From Acanthosepion esculentum (Eukaryota > Mollusca > Cephalopoda > Sepiida > Sepiidae), in contig OZ038517.1 in NCBI GenBank assembly GCA_964036315.1, forward strand, positions 49,005,219 through 49,069,218: a stretch of 64,000 bases of DNA, read 5' to 3'. Below, in pieces: positions 30,557 to 41,559 of this stretch. The notes under the pieces were generated by a model that saw only the letters and a program-made list of their open reading frames with translations, searched no databases and was not told where the DNA came from. Each line of letters opens with the position of its first letter. Position 1 is the first letter of the stretch. A program made the translations under genes and the position numbers.

Positions 30557-31268
30557 CATAATAATAATAATAATAATAAACATAATAAAAATCAACATAA
30601 TAATCAACGTAATAATAACCTAATAATAATCAACGTAATAATAACCTAATAATAATCAACGTAATAATAACATAATAATAATCAACATAATGATAATGTA
30701 ATAATAATTATAATAATCAGCATAATAATAATAATAATAATAATCAGCATAATAATAATAATAATAATAATCAACATAATAATAATAATAATAATAATCA
30801 ACATAATAATAATAATAATAATAAACATAATAATAATAATAAAAATCAACGTAATAATAAAAATCAACAACGTAATATAATAATAAACATAATAATAATA
30901 ATGTAATAATAATAATCAGTGTAATAATAATTATAATAATCAGCGTAATAATAATAATAATAATCAACATAGTAATAATAATAATAATCAACCTAATAAT
31001 AATAATAATCAACAAGAAATAATAATAATTACAATAATCATTATAGTAATAATAATTATAATAATCAGCGTAATAATAATAATAATCAACATAGTAATAA
31101 TAATAATAATCAACCTAATAATAATTATAATAATCAGCGTAATAATAATAATAATAATAATCAACCTAATAATAATTATAATAATCAGTGTAATAATAAT
31201 AATAATAATAATCAACATAGTAATAATAATAATAATAATCAACCTAATAATAATAATCAACAAGAAAT
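30557..31268. repeat. (AAT)n array with CAACAT/CAGCAT/CAACGT interruptions
   Basis: About 700 bp of AAT triplets, regularly broken by CAACATAAT, CAGCATAAT, CAGCGTAAT or CAACCTAAT. Hydrophobic Ile-Leu frames on the minus strand are artefacts. Confidence 0.95.
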
Positions 31269-31729
31269 AATGGGTAAAACGTTAACAAGCAACATTAAAA
31301 AATGATTCCAAATAACCACTTTCAAATCCACAATTAATCTTACTTAATAGCATCTAGAAAGATTTGAAATCTAACCATATATATTGTTATTTTCTATCTA
31401 CCAATCTATGGTATTATTTTTATTTATCTATGTATTTCAGTGTATCTGTTCTAGATGTCTATCTAGCTGTCTACCCCAGTCTATTCATATCTATCTATCT
31501 ATATCTCGGTGTCTTTATATCTATCTAGCTCAGTCTCTTTATCTATCGCAATCTCTTTATATCTATCTAACTAAACAAATAAGACAACTAACCCACAGAC
31601 AAGCATAAAATATTCAAAAACTCTAAATAAATAAAATAATAAATATTATCATTGATAACACTCTCCTCCAATTTTCAGACCCTAATTACTATATTCTAAA
31701 TACGTGATATAATGCAAAAATGATGCAGA
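31269..31729. other. No gene; CTATCTAT-rich stretch
   Basis: Degenerate TCTATCTA tetranucleotides at about 31390-31575; nothing else seen. Confidence 0.5.
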
Positions 31730-32600
31730 AGTGTGGTCCCACAGAAGGATGCTGAGGATACTGTTACGCTCACGTGCGATAAGATAGACAATATGTTTCG
31801 CACACGTGGTGGTAACAAAAAAATATAAAAACCTGAAGTGTGATTATTGGTAATGAGACAATTTATTTACATTAACAACATAAAAATTAACAGTTAACAA
31901 ACATGAATACAAAAGCTAACAATAATGGATTTTAGGAAACTACTATCTTTTGCCTAAGGCAGGAACCGAGAAGGTCAAATACGGGGTCAGGTAAGGAGTT
32001 CACGAGGAAGAAGGAAGGTAGTTACCTTTTTGGAATGGACAACCGCTAAGTTTTAAACAGACCACTCAATTTTTACAAGAATTCAAAGACAATATTAAAA
32101 TAACATTCTTTGGTCAATGAAAAGTTCAAAATATCTATTTACCACTGGTCCCAGGAGGGTTTCATGCAGACGTTCCGTGGCTGGAGAAAATGTAGAAGGA
32201 TTCTTACGGTTGGACTTTGAATCCGTGAATCTACCGGAGTTAGCTTGGCGACAGCAACTTACAAACTGTCTGGGTGCCTTTGAAAAACCTATTTATAGGG
32301 GACCGAAACAACTAGGTAGAATTTTCTGGGACCTTCTAAAGCGTTCTCGATTTTTCTAGAATGTTCCAAAAGCTATTTACTGATCGAAGCTATTTAGTGA
32401 ATTAAAACTTTTTGGATTTTATTACTGGGACAATCTAGAGTGGCCTATTATACATTTAAACTATTTTAATTACTTTAAATAACACTTTTTATAGAAATGC
32501 TCCCTCGTAACAATACTATGAACCAAAAATGTGAGCGATGATGAAGTTTTAGAGAAAATGGAAACAATAAAGAAACTTATACGTACAAATCGCGACATCT
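31730..32600 (+). pseudogene. LINE-A fragment split by an LTR insertion
   Basis: 31730-31761 (GGTCCCACAGAAGGATGCTG) continues at 32513-32600 (GTGAGCGATGATGAAGTTTT), which together reproduce the WFYRRMLRI to HVSNEEVL part of LINE-A. The solo LTR lies exactly between. Confidence 0.65.
31762..32512. mobile_element. Solo LTR, gypsy-type ends, ATAC duplication
   Basis: Starts TGTTACG and ends CGTAACA, flanked by ATAC at 31758-31761 and 32513-32516. The 4-bp duplication and TG...CA ends fit Ty3/gypsy elements. A CTATTTATAGG TATA-like site at about 32288 suggests plus orientation. No internal region remains, so recombination between two LTRs is inferred. The short open frame inside (32117-32359) is not called a gene. 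Confidence 0.8.
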
Positions 32601-32949
32601 ATCAGAGAGATTAAATTTTTATTACTGCATTATTCAAAGATTTTAACACATCGGCAGATATCTGTCAACAACTGAGCACAAATAGTTATTAATTAAAAAC
32701 ATTAGTAATTAATGTATAATATTATATATGTCGTTTTTGATAAAAGTTAAAAAAATAACCATAAATACCTAAAAAAATGTGTATGTTGTCGAAAATTCCT
32801 TTTTCCACAATTTGTGTTATGTTATTGTTATAGCATACCTACGGACGATAATGGGTGTCTCCCCGTTCACATAAATAGAGTAGTAAATACTGTATGTTGG
32901 TCTGTAGTTGGAGATTCATTGGGGAATTCACTGGACTCACTTCTAGCAA

Positions 32950-33590
32950 TTGACTCGTCCTGGGTACGACGTTAAACTGCATCCAACAGCAAGGACTCTG
33001 ATCAAGAGGTTTTGAGGAAGCGTGGAACCACCTCTTAATTGCTGGTGTTCCCAGGTCCACCCAGACCCGGGGTGGTAGCACCTGTTGGGGCCCCAGCTAT
33101 GGGCAAATAGTGAACTTCCAGGTCTTTCCCACGTCCTGGGTATGACGACAAACTACATCCGCGTCCTGGGTATGACGACAAACTACATCCGCGTCCTGGG
33201 TATGACGACAAACTACATCCGCGTCCTGGGTATGACGACAAACTACATCCGCGTCCTGGGTATGATGACAAACTACATCCGCATATTTGAACTTTATTTG
33301 AGTAGCTAAGCAATTAAATTTTATCAACAAAATAATTGCTTTTTTATAAAGATCACAAAAGACCAGAATGAAAATGAAAAAATATTATTACCAGCTCTAC
33401 GTTTTTGAAAAATATTATTACCAGCTATACGTTTTTGAAAAAAACATTATTACCAGCTCTACGTTTTTGAAAAATATTATTACCAGATATACGTTTTTGA
33501 AAAAATAATATTACCAACTATACTTTTTGGAAAAAAACTTTTTCAGCATTAAATGACCCAACAAGGTCGATATGCTGGTTAAATAATCAA
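32950..33590 (+). mobile_element. Y-family repeat, member F, with two minisatellites
   Basis: The 5' module (TCCTGGGTACGACGTTAAAC, CACCTCTTAATTGCTGGTG, CCAGACCCGGGGTGG) is followed by a five-copy 30-bp array. A second minisatellite follows at 33372-33530. The 3' module is CAGCATTAAATGACCCAACA with GTCGATATGCTGGTTAAA. Confidence 0.8.
33131..33285 (+). repeat. 30-bp tandem repeat, five copies
   Basis: The unit is GCGTCCTGGGTATGACGACA plus AACTACATCC. It is the same sequence that occurs once or twice at the 5' edge of other Y-family members, here amplified and lying inside the element. Confidence 0.95.
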
Positions 33591-33837
33591 TCTATCTATC
33601 TATCTAGCTAGCTAGCTATTGACTGCTTCTTCTACGCGCCGCTGGCGAATCTTATATGTGTTGTTCTTGTCCTAAGTATTATCGTTCATTACCAATTTTC
33701 GTGTGATTATTCTATTCAGTAATCTTCCCTAGGTTACTACAGTTATAATGTTTATTACCTAAGCAATAATATTACTGAATATTTTTTTTTAACATTAACG
33801 TATATTAAAGCACATCTCCCTAATAGCTGCCGTGATC

Positions 33838-34110
33838 TGTTAACATCAGGAAGAGACGGTTGAAGATTCTGGATCACGAAATGAGGAAAGAGGTCTTAGA
33901 AAATCTGATACTCATGTGACAGATAAAGGACAAGATGGTCAGAGAAAAACAATGTATAATATACTTAGTAAGCATGATCAGATGGGTGGCAGGATAGGGT
34001 TTAGTTTAGGAGAAATAACAAAGTTTATTAAGAGCTACAATGGACCCTGAAATTGTGGAGAGCCATGATCGCCCATGTTCCTAGAAGACACAGCACATAA
34101 AGACAATAGC
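33838..34110 (+). pseudogene. LINE-A C-terminal and 3' end fragment
   Basis: Contains AGGAAGAGACGGTTGAAGAT, ATGAGGAAAGAGGTCTTAGA, GGTTTAGTTTAGGAGAAATA and TGTGGAGAGCCATGATCGCC, in LINE-A 3' order, with stops. Confidence 0.65.
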
Positions 34111-34950
34111 AACGTTTCTGTTTGTGATATTTATTTAAAAGGTGCTAGTTTAGTTACCATCATGTCTTTAACAAATGATTTTAATATTCTGCATATTTTA
34201 TCATATTTCTCTTCACTCAAATAATTTCTTGCTGATGATCTAATTTGCATGCTTTTTACCCATCTGTGATATCCGTAAAACAAGTTTATTTTCTGGCTCT
34301 AAGCCAGCCAGGGTTTCCCATTTCTTTTCTTTTTTTCAGTGTCCTGTGATCTCTGTTTGACTCTGTTTGTCCAATGGTGTTTCCATCATTCAGTAACTTT
34401 ACAATATTTTTTTCTTTCATTTCAAGTTAGATCTTTACAGCCACAACAATCTGAAATTTCTTTGGATGCATAATAAAAAATAGATATAGTCTCTCATCAA
34501 GAGCAGCAGGTTGATTTATTTATGGAGGCACAGTGGGAAAGGTGAAAACTCAGGTAGATAAAATCAAAATTGCAAATACAAAGAAATTAGATTATTTAAA
34601 CAAAAGTTAAAAATGGGGATAAAGAAACAAAAAAATGGAGATAAAGAAACCCCAAAAAATGCAAATAAAATTTTTAAAAATCTTCACCTTTTTAATTTTA
34701 AAATCATAGAGATTTTTTCCCATATGAAAGAAAAGGAAAAATATACTCTTTTACATTTTTAACTTATTTAACTAGAAGATGGGATAAAGAGATAGAGGAA
34801 AAAAGGTTGGTCTATATTGTAATTTGGTCTCTCAAAAAAAGAAATTTGCATGATGCACAAGATACACGATAAAATCATTTTTTATAAGTTAAAATTTGCG
34901 GGTCATGAGATTGTGCATTACATGAGTTCATATAGTAATCAATTTGAAAG

Positions 34951-35321
34951 TGGCCGTATGTCTTTACCATCTTGCCTTTTAAAATGGGTAAGTCGTTGAT
35001 TTGGGATGCGACCTGTGCAGATACATTTTCAGACGGTAATTTGATCAGGTCCGCGGTTTAGCCGGGGTTCGTCGCCTGAGACGCAGAGATAAAAAAATAG
35101 CTAAATATTCTTCTCTTGCTGATAGATTTTTTTTTACTCCTGTGGCAGTGGAAACTTCAGGGGTTATTGGCCCTCGTTCGATAGTGTTCCTTCGGAGGAT
35201 TGGCGCGATTGCGTCTCGATTAAGGAAAGAGCCTCGCGAAACGGAGTGGCTCTTGCAGCGTGTCTCACTGGCGACGGTTCGAGGTAATGCTTTCTCCATC
35301 ATAGCGGCTGGCAGAGAATAG
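34951..35321 (+). pseudogene. Non-LTR retroelement polyprotein C-terminal remnant
   Basis: From 34951 one frame reads WPYVFTILPFKMGKSLIWDA, TCADTFSDGNLIRSAV, then a stop. About 35043 onward a second frame reads KIAKYSSLADRFFFTPVAVE, TSGVIGPRSIVFLRRIGAIA, LLQRVSLATVRGNAF and ends in a stop at 35319-35321. The order WDAT...TF, YSSL...F.P.A.ETSG, QR.S.A..RGNA is that of a C-terminal region found downstream of RT in many uncharacterised invertebrate retroelement proteins. One frameshift near 35060 separates the halves. No RT domain lies upstream. The GC content is higher than the surroundings, consistent with a fairly recent copy. Confidence 0.6.
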
Positions 35322-35846
35322 AAAAAATTGTTTATATTTACGTTGTTCTGGAATTGTCATCATTGGTCGACTGAACTTGCTTTATTTCAATGACTTTTGT
35401 TTTGTTATTATTAGTTACTTTGTTCAATAAATATATTTGAAGTATATTATAGTGCTTAGGACTTCTTTCAAAAATAATTAACGTTCTTAAAAAATGTTCA
35501 TAACACATCTATGATCCTTCTGCAGTACACCAGTTGAAAATCACTTCTCAAAAGATTTTTTTACGTTTATAAGACGCTTAGCTGTTTCTTGTTCGGTTGT
35601 TTATGGCTGTACGTGTTTACACAACGGGTATAGCGTTACTAACGATATTTTTTATCATTCTCTTTTACTTTTTTAAACTTATTTAACTAAAAGACGGGAT
35701 AAAGAGACAGAGGAAAAGAGGTTAGTCTATATTATAATTTGGTCTCTTAAAAAAGGAACTTGATACACGAGATACATGATAAGATCATATTTTATAAGTA
35801 AAATTTGGGGGCCCACGAAATTGTGCAATCCCTGCTTTCTAGCCTT

Positions 35847-35880
35847 GACAGTCTGTTTCATGCTTGAATGCAATCTTCAG
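35847..35880 (-). ncRNA. Family-2 hammerhead-like core
   Basis: Minus strand: CTGAAGA, stem TGC/GCA with ATTCAA loop, then GAAAC, AGACT and GTC. It matches the ribozyme at 22916-22974 in core and stem III, but no stem I partner is visible. Probably a remnant. Confidence 0.55.
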
Positions 35881-36577
35881 GCCATGTTTATTGTGTTTTT
35901 GCTTGACTACTTATTTATTTTCTTCTTTTTTTTTACTAACACTCATTCAATACACGGCTCAAGGTCACTCAAGGTAGAGCGTTACTGTGTGGAGTTGTAT
36001 TATTGTAAGAAAGGGGCAAGATAACAGGAAAGATAGCTAATTCTAGACGTGAAGAGGTCAAGATTTAATTAGCGAATAAAATTGCAGTTACTGTACATAC
36101 ATGTGTATCATGCGACTTTTAAGGACTTAATTTTGAACCTAATTTTAAGGAGGTTGCATCATAGATGAGATATAAAATTTAGCATACGCACTGTTGACCC
36201 TGGCTATACAATTGGCCAAACTATATATCCATTTATTGTAATCAAAAAGTATACCTGTATTTAAAATAAACCTGATTTTGATAAAACTGATGTTTTACTA
36301 AACTGTATCCAATAATGATGCATGTAATATTCACATATTGGTATCGTATTATAAAATACAAACATAGCGAATATGCATCTTTTCCATTGTTTACGTTTAT
36401 AAGACGTTTAGCTATTTCTCGTTCGGTGGTTTATGGCTGTACGCGTTTATACACAACGAGTCTAGCGTTACTAACGATACTTTTATCATTCTCTCTTCCT
36501 TTTTTTGAACTTATTTAACGAGATGATGTGATAATGAGGTTAGTTTATTGTAATTTGGTCTCTCAATCAAAGGGACT

Positions 36578-37091
36578 TGTAGAGGACCGGGGTGTGAAGA
36601 TGAGGATGAAATCTCTGGTCTAAGGCTTCCTGCTGGCTGGTCCAGCTACATATGAATGTTGGACCTTAATGGAGTCCAAAGAAGATAATGAAACAAACAA
36701 GACCGATATACATGTATGCAAACAAATATATATTAATAACAAACATTAATACACGAAAAGTTACGGAGTGTTTGTATGGAAAGTTATGTGTGTGCGTTGA
36801 GTGTCCGTATGAACGCGTATTTTGTTTTTAGCGTGTTCCCAGAATATGGGAAACGCTGTTTGTGTGAGAGAGTCACATATTGGTGTAAGTGAAAAAGACA
36901 CAGTTTTTTTTTTTTTTTTACCTCGCCTCACGCGCGAGGTTGCGGCCTGAGTCGAGGCAGCTGGCCGCACGTGTGCGTAAGCCGGAAAAAGAGGAAGAGG
37001 CGAAAGGTCAGCCAGTATTTATACTCGTGGGAGAGAGAGAGAGAGACCCCTGTTGAAGGGTTAAGGAAATGAGGAGGAGCTAACTGCGACA
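36578..37091 (+). mobile_element. Solo LTR, L2 family, copy 1
   Basis: Starts TGTAGAGGACC, ends CTAACTGCGACA, and matches 37695-38251 along its length (GCTGGTCCAGCTACATATGA, AACAAACAAGACCGATATAC, CAGTATTTATACTCG). No clean target duplication is visible. Confidence 0.75.
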
Positions 37092-37694
37092 AATTCGTTC
37101 TATTATTCCGTAGGCTTGATGGTTACAGTACATACTTGCGTATCATACGCCTTTTGAAGACCTAATTTTGAAGCTAATTTTAAGGGGGTTGCATCATGCA
37201 CAAGATATAAAATTAGCATATGTACTGTTGACCGCGGCTATACAATTGACCAAACATTTATTGTAATCAAAAAGTATACCTGGTATTTAAAATAAACCTG
37301 ATTTTGATAAAACTGATGTTTTACTAAAAAATTGTATCCAATAATAATGCATGTAATATTCACATATTAGTATCGTATTATAAAAATATAAACATAGCGA
37401 ATATGTACCTTTGCCAGTGTTTACATTTATGTTTTTAGCTGTTTCTCGTTCGGTTGTTTTTGGCTGTACGCGTTTATGCAACGAGTCTAGCGTTACTAAT
37501 GATACTTTTATCATTCTCTTTTACTTTTTTAACTTATTTAACTAGAAGATGGGATAAACAGATAGAGGAAAAGAGGTTAGTTTATTGTAATTCGGTCTCT
37601 CAAAAAAAGGAACTCATACTATTATTGCGTAGTACTTGCATATCATACGACTATTGAAGACCTTATTTTGAAGCTAATTTTACTGGGGTCAGAT

Positions 37695-38251
37695 TGTAGT
37701 GGACCATGCGGTGTGTGAATGGAAGAAGTAGAGAAGATGAGTTATCTCTAGGTTAAGGCTTCCGCTGGCCGGTCCAGCTACATAAGAATGTTGGACTTTA
37801 ATGGAGTCCAATGAAAGCAAAAGAAAACAAACGAGACCGATATATATGTACAAAACAAATATATATTAATACGTGAATTACAAACAGATTAAAACACGAG
37901 TTACAATACATTGAAGACATGAATAAACGTTACAGTGTCTGAGTGGAAAGTTATTGTGTTGTGTGTTGAATTGAAATGTTCGTACGGGGTGTATTTTGTT
38001 TTAGCGTGTTCCCTGAACATGGGAAACGCTGGTTGTGTATTAGAGTTCATATATTGGAAATTTTAAGAGAAAGTTTTTGTACCTCGCCCCACGTACGAGG
38101 TTGACGGCCCCAGGAGAGGCAGTTTGGCCGCACGTGTGCGAAGCCGTGGAAAGAGAAAGAGGCGAAAAGTCAGCCCGTATTTATACTCCCGGGAGAGAGA
38201 GAGAGACCCCTGGTGAAGGGTTAAGGAAATGAAGGGTCGCTAACTGCGACA
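37695..38251 (+). mobile_element. Solo LTR, L2 family, copy 2, AGAT duplication
   Basis: Starts TGTAGTGGACC, ends CTAACTGCGACA, flanked by AGAT at 37691-37694 and 38252-38255. A TATA-like GTATTTATACTCC lies near the 3' end. It is inserted into a Z-family copy; the uninterrupted Z sequence (GATATAAAATTAGCATATGT) is seen at about 37205. Confidence 0.85.
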
Positions 38252-39081
38252 AGATCATACATGAGATATAAAATTAGCATATGTACTGCTGGCCGTGGCT
38301 ATAAAATTGACCAAACTATATATCGATTTACTTGAGTCAGCTGTATTTAAGATAAACATAATTTTGATAAAACTAATGTTTTACTTGACTGTATCTAATA
38401 ATAATGCGTTTAATATTTACATATTAATATCGTATTATAAAATACAAACACCGAATATGCATCTTTTCAATTGTTTACGTTAAGATGTTTAGCTGTTTCC
38501 TGTTTGGTTGTTTATGGCTGTACGCATTTATGCAATAAGTATAGTGTTATAAAGATACATTTATCATTCTCTTTTAATATTTTAACTAGCAGATAGGATA
38601 AAGAGATAAAGGAAAGAGGTTAGTATATCGTACTCTGGTCTCTCAAAAAAGGAACTCACATGATACACAAGCTACATGATAAAGTCATGTTTTATAAATG
38701 ACAACTTGTGGCTTGCATGATACACAAGATCATGCGTTATATGAGTATAAACAGTACTCCAACGTATGTGAGTTTTTTTACCTTTATTTTCAGTATCTAC
38801 TATATAATAATTGCCGTTGTGTATTTATTTATTTATATCTTTCATGTCACAATCTATAGAAAGAAGAGAGGTAAATCAACTTAAGGTAGTGAATTTATGA
38901 ACGATTCCTCCCTGCAGTCATTTAATAATCTATACACCTAAAAAAGATTTATATTTATCTAGTAAAAATTCTACAACTTCCTATCATTTGTAGCCAGTGC
39001 CAACATCCTACCGGTTTGCATGAACCGATACTTCAAATGATAAAAGCTTAATGAACCGGTCGTTGGATTACTTGAAAACAA

Positions 39082-39827
39082 TCTATCTATAAAAGGCAGG
39101 ATTGTGTGTGTGTGTGTAACGAATGCACGGCCGCAATTTTCGACGGATTTGCACCGAAATTTACATGCACATGCTCCAAGTTACTGAGAAGGCCAAGACC
39201 GACTTTGCATTTCCCAACTCCCATCGATAGTGGAAATAATAGATTTTTTCATGCTTCTATGGTAGTTTTTCTGTAGTTTTCGGCCATTTTCTACTGGTCC
39301 GAGTGAGAGCCTATAGCTGGCTGCCACGAATAGGCAGGAAGATTCTATTAGCCAGTGTGAGAGCCAACAGCTGAGTGACACGAATGTTAACTAGCATGCT
39401 AGCATGCAAAAAAAATCGATAGCTGCATTCGTCACAAGTGGAAAAATTTTTAATCTGCATGGCACTTTACTCCAATTGGCTCATTTCTGATTCCGCAGAA
39501 CTTAGTTGGGTGTGAAAAAGTATTTGTTGTTAACATTCTTTTTTCATTCGGTTTTTCCAGTTACGAGTCCTTTTTTAAAGCTGATCGTTTTGTGTTCATT
39601 TTGTTTAGTTCTTTTTTCGTTCAGATTTAATGTTTAGTATAGAGCTTAGAAAGAATTCGCAGTGTGAGATAGGCAAGAAGTAAGGCATGTAGCAACATCA
39701 GCACGGCAAAGGGCACTCCTTTAAAGGCAAGGAAGGGCAAAAATATTTTAAGTCAAGTGATAGCGATTGCTGTATGAGTCGTACGATTTTTTAATCAAGC
39801 ACGGGCAACGCTGGGCCATGCTGCTAG
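39082..39827 (+). mobile_element. Non-autonomous Helitron
   Basis: Begins TCTATCTATAAAAGGCAGGA after host A and ends CTGCTAG before host T. Near the 3' end AGCACGGGCAACGCTGGGCC is the GC-rich pre-terminal stretch typical of many invertebrate Helitrons. A (GT)n run follows the 5' end. There is no Rep/helicase coding, so it depends on another element. Confidence 0.75.
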
Positions 39828-40494
39828 TCTTATATATTAGTAGCCGATGGTCGAGGCAAAATATTAGTTACACTACACTCACACCTAGTAAAACTCTAAT
39901 AGACACATGACTCCTACAGTTTTGACGTTAAAAATGTGGCAAATCTTCTGGTTATAAATTAGATAGGTCCTCCATTGTATCTTTTGGACTGCAGTAATTC
40001 AGTTCAAATGTCGCTAAGAAACCATAACACAGCTGATGACACTAGAGTAAAAAAGTATCTTACTTCTGAACAGAAATATGATGAGAACAGAATTTAAATC
40101 TGGAAATATCATAATAAATAAATATTTCCTATTAAATTATCAAAATGGTCTAATTCTTTTTCATATTATATGAAGTAATTTGTTTTCATTCTCAAACTGA
40201 AAAGAAACTAAGCAGAATAGGTTCCTAAAGATTACCTACCTTTATAGAACCAGTTCCTGGAAATTTAGAATGCCACCACCATTTGTTCTAATGACCATCC
40301 ACAAAACGTCCTTACGTTATTCACTGTTTTCCTACTATATAATAATTACTGTTGTGTATTTATTTATAACTTTCATGTCATAATCAATAGTAGGCAGAGA
40401 AATAAATCAACTTAAGGTAGTAAATTTATCAAGGTTCTTTTCCGTAGTCATTTTAATAATCTATACACCTAAAAAAAAATTCTATATATCTAGT

Positions 40495-40972
40495 AAAACC
40501 GTCCTGGGTATGACGATAAACTACATCTGCATCTGCATCCTGGGTAAGACGATAAACTACATCCAATAGGAAGGTCTCTGATCAGGAGGTTTTGAGGATC
40601 GTGGAAGCACCTCTTAATTGCTGGTCTTCCCAGGTCCACCCTGACCCGGGGTGGTAGTACCTGTTAGGGTCCCAGCTGTGGGGGAAAAGTTGACAGCCAA
40701 AATTGTGTAAAAATAGGTTTTAATGCCAGAAATACTTTGTAATAAAAAAAATCATTACCAGCAATAATTTTTAAGGAAAAATTATTATCAGCAATACTTA
40801 AAAAAAAATACCAGCAATACAAACAGCTATACATTCTTTGAAAAAAATATGACCAGCTATAGATTTCTTCAAGGAAAAATATTCCCAGAAATAGATTTTT
40901 GAAGAAAAACATTACCGGCAATAAAAATTTTGTCGGCATTTGATATGCCGTAAAACAAACCAAACTAAACAT
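40495..40972 (+). mobile_element. Y-family repeat, member G
   Basis: Two GTCCTGGGTA/ATCCTGGGTA units, GGAGGTTTTGAGGATCGTGG, CACCCTGACCCGGGGTGGTA and GGGTCCCAGCTGTGGG. A diverged minisatellite (TACCAGCAATA-type) follows, and the 3' module GTCGGCATTTGATATGCCGT with AAAACAAACC. Confidence 0.75.
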
Positions 40973-41207
40973 ATATCTAGTAAAAATTCCGTAACTTTTG
41001 CAGCTCTAAGCAATGTTTATCCTTTTCCTATCTATCCTAGTTCTTTTTGTACCATCCATTTACACAAGTTCATTGTGTAGGTTACTCACTGTTTCCCTCC
41101 ATCTCTATTATATAATAATTACCGTTGTGTATTTATTTGTATCTTTCCTGTCACAATCTATAGAAGGAAATGAGGTAAATCAACTTAAGATAGTAAATTT
41201 ATGTTAA

Positions 41208-41434
41208 CCCTTTGAGTCCTGACCACCGTTTTACTGGTGGTAGAGAAAAATGACGTAATGCCCAGCGACAGGTTGAACAGTGGTAGAGAAAAATGACCTC
41301 TGGTTGAACGGTGGGTAAACTCTTGTAACTATTTTATATCTACTGTGAAACATTACTTACCAATTATTGTGAATTTTGACCCAGGAGCTCAGACAGAAGG
41401 CTTAAAATTGTTCAGGAATGCAGGGCTCAAAGGT
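41208..41434. mobile_element. piggyBac-like MITE
   Basis: Flanked by TTAA at 41204-41207 and 41435-41438. Left end CCCTTTGAGTCCTGACCACC, right end CCCTGAGC-type complement reading ACCTTTGAGCCCTG on the minus strand, giving a 13-bp imperfect TIR. TTAA targets are diagnostic of piggyBac. No transposase. Confidence 0.7.
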
Positions 41435-41559
41435 TTAATGAATCTGAATACATTGTTTCAAAACCTTTGTTTAATTGCATCTCAAAATGAAAACTTTGTA
41501 ACAATTGGCATCATTTTTTATAGCTTGGATACACTAAATTAAAATATTTTTACAATCTT

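Larger units (their letters stand above)
34740..38750 (+). repeat. Z-family dispersed/tandem repeat, about five copies
   Basis: Blocks TTATTTAACTAGAAGATGGG, TTTGGTCTCTCAAAAAAAG, TTCGGTTGTTTATGGCTGTA and AGCGTTACTAACGATAC recur at about 34750, 35580, 36400, 37430 and 38480. Two solo LTRs interrupt the copies. No coding capacity recognised. Confidence 0.7.

Noticed and set aside
30656..31263. Ile/Leu-rich membrane proteins on the minus strand
   Set aside because: Translation of an (AAT)n array.
32117..32359. 80-codon ORF as a gene
   Set aside because: It lies wholly inside a solo LTR defined by its target duplication, and no domain is recognisable.
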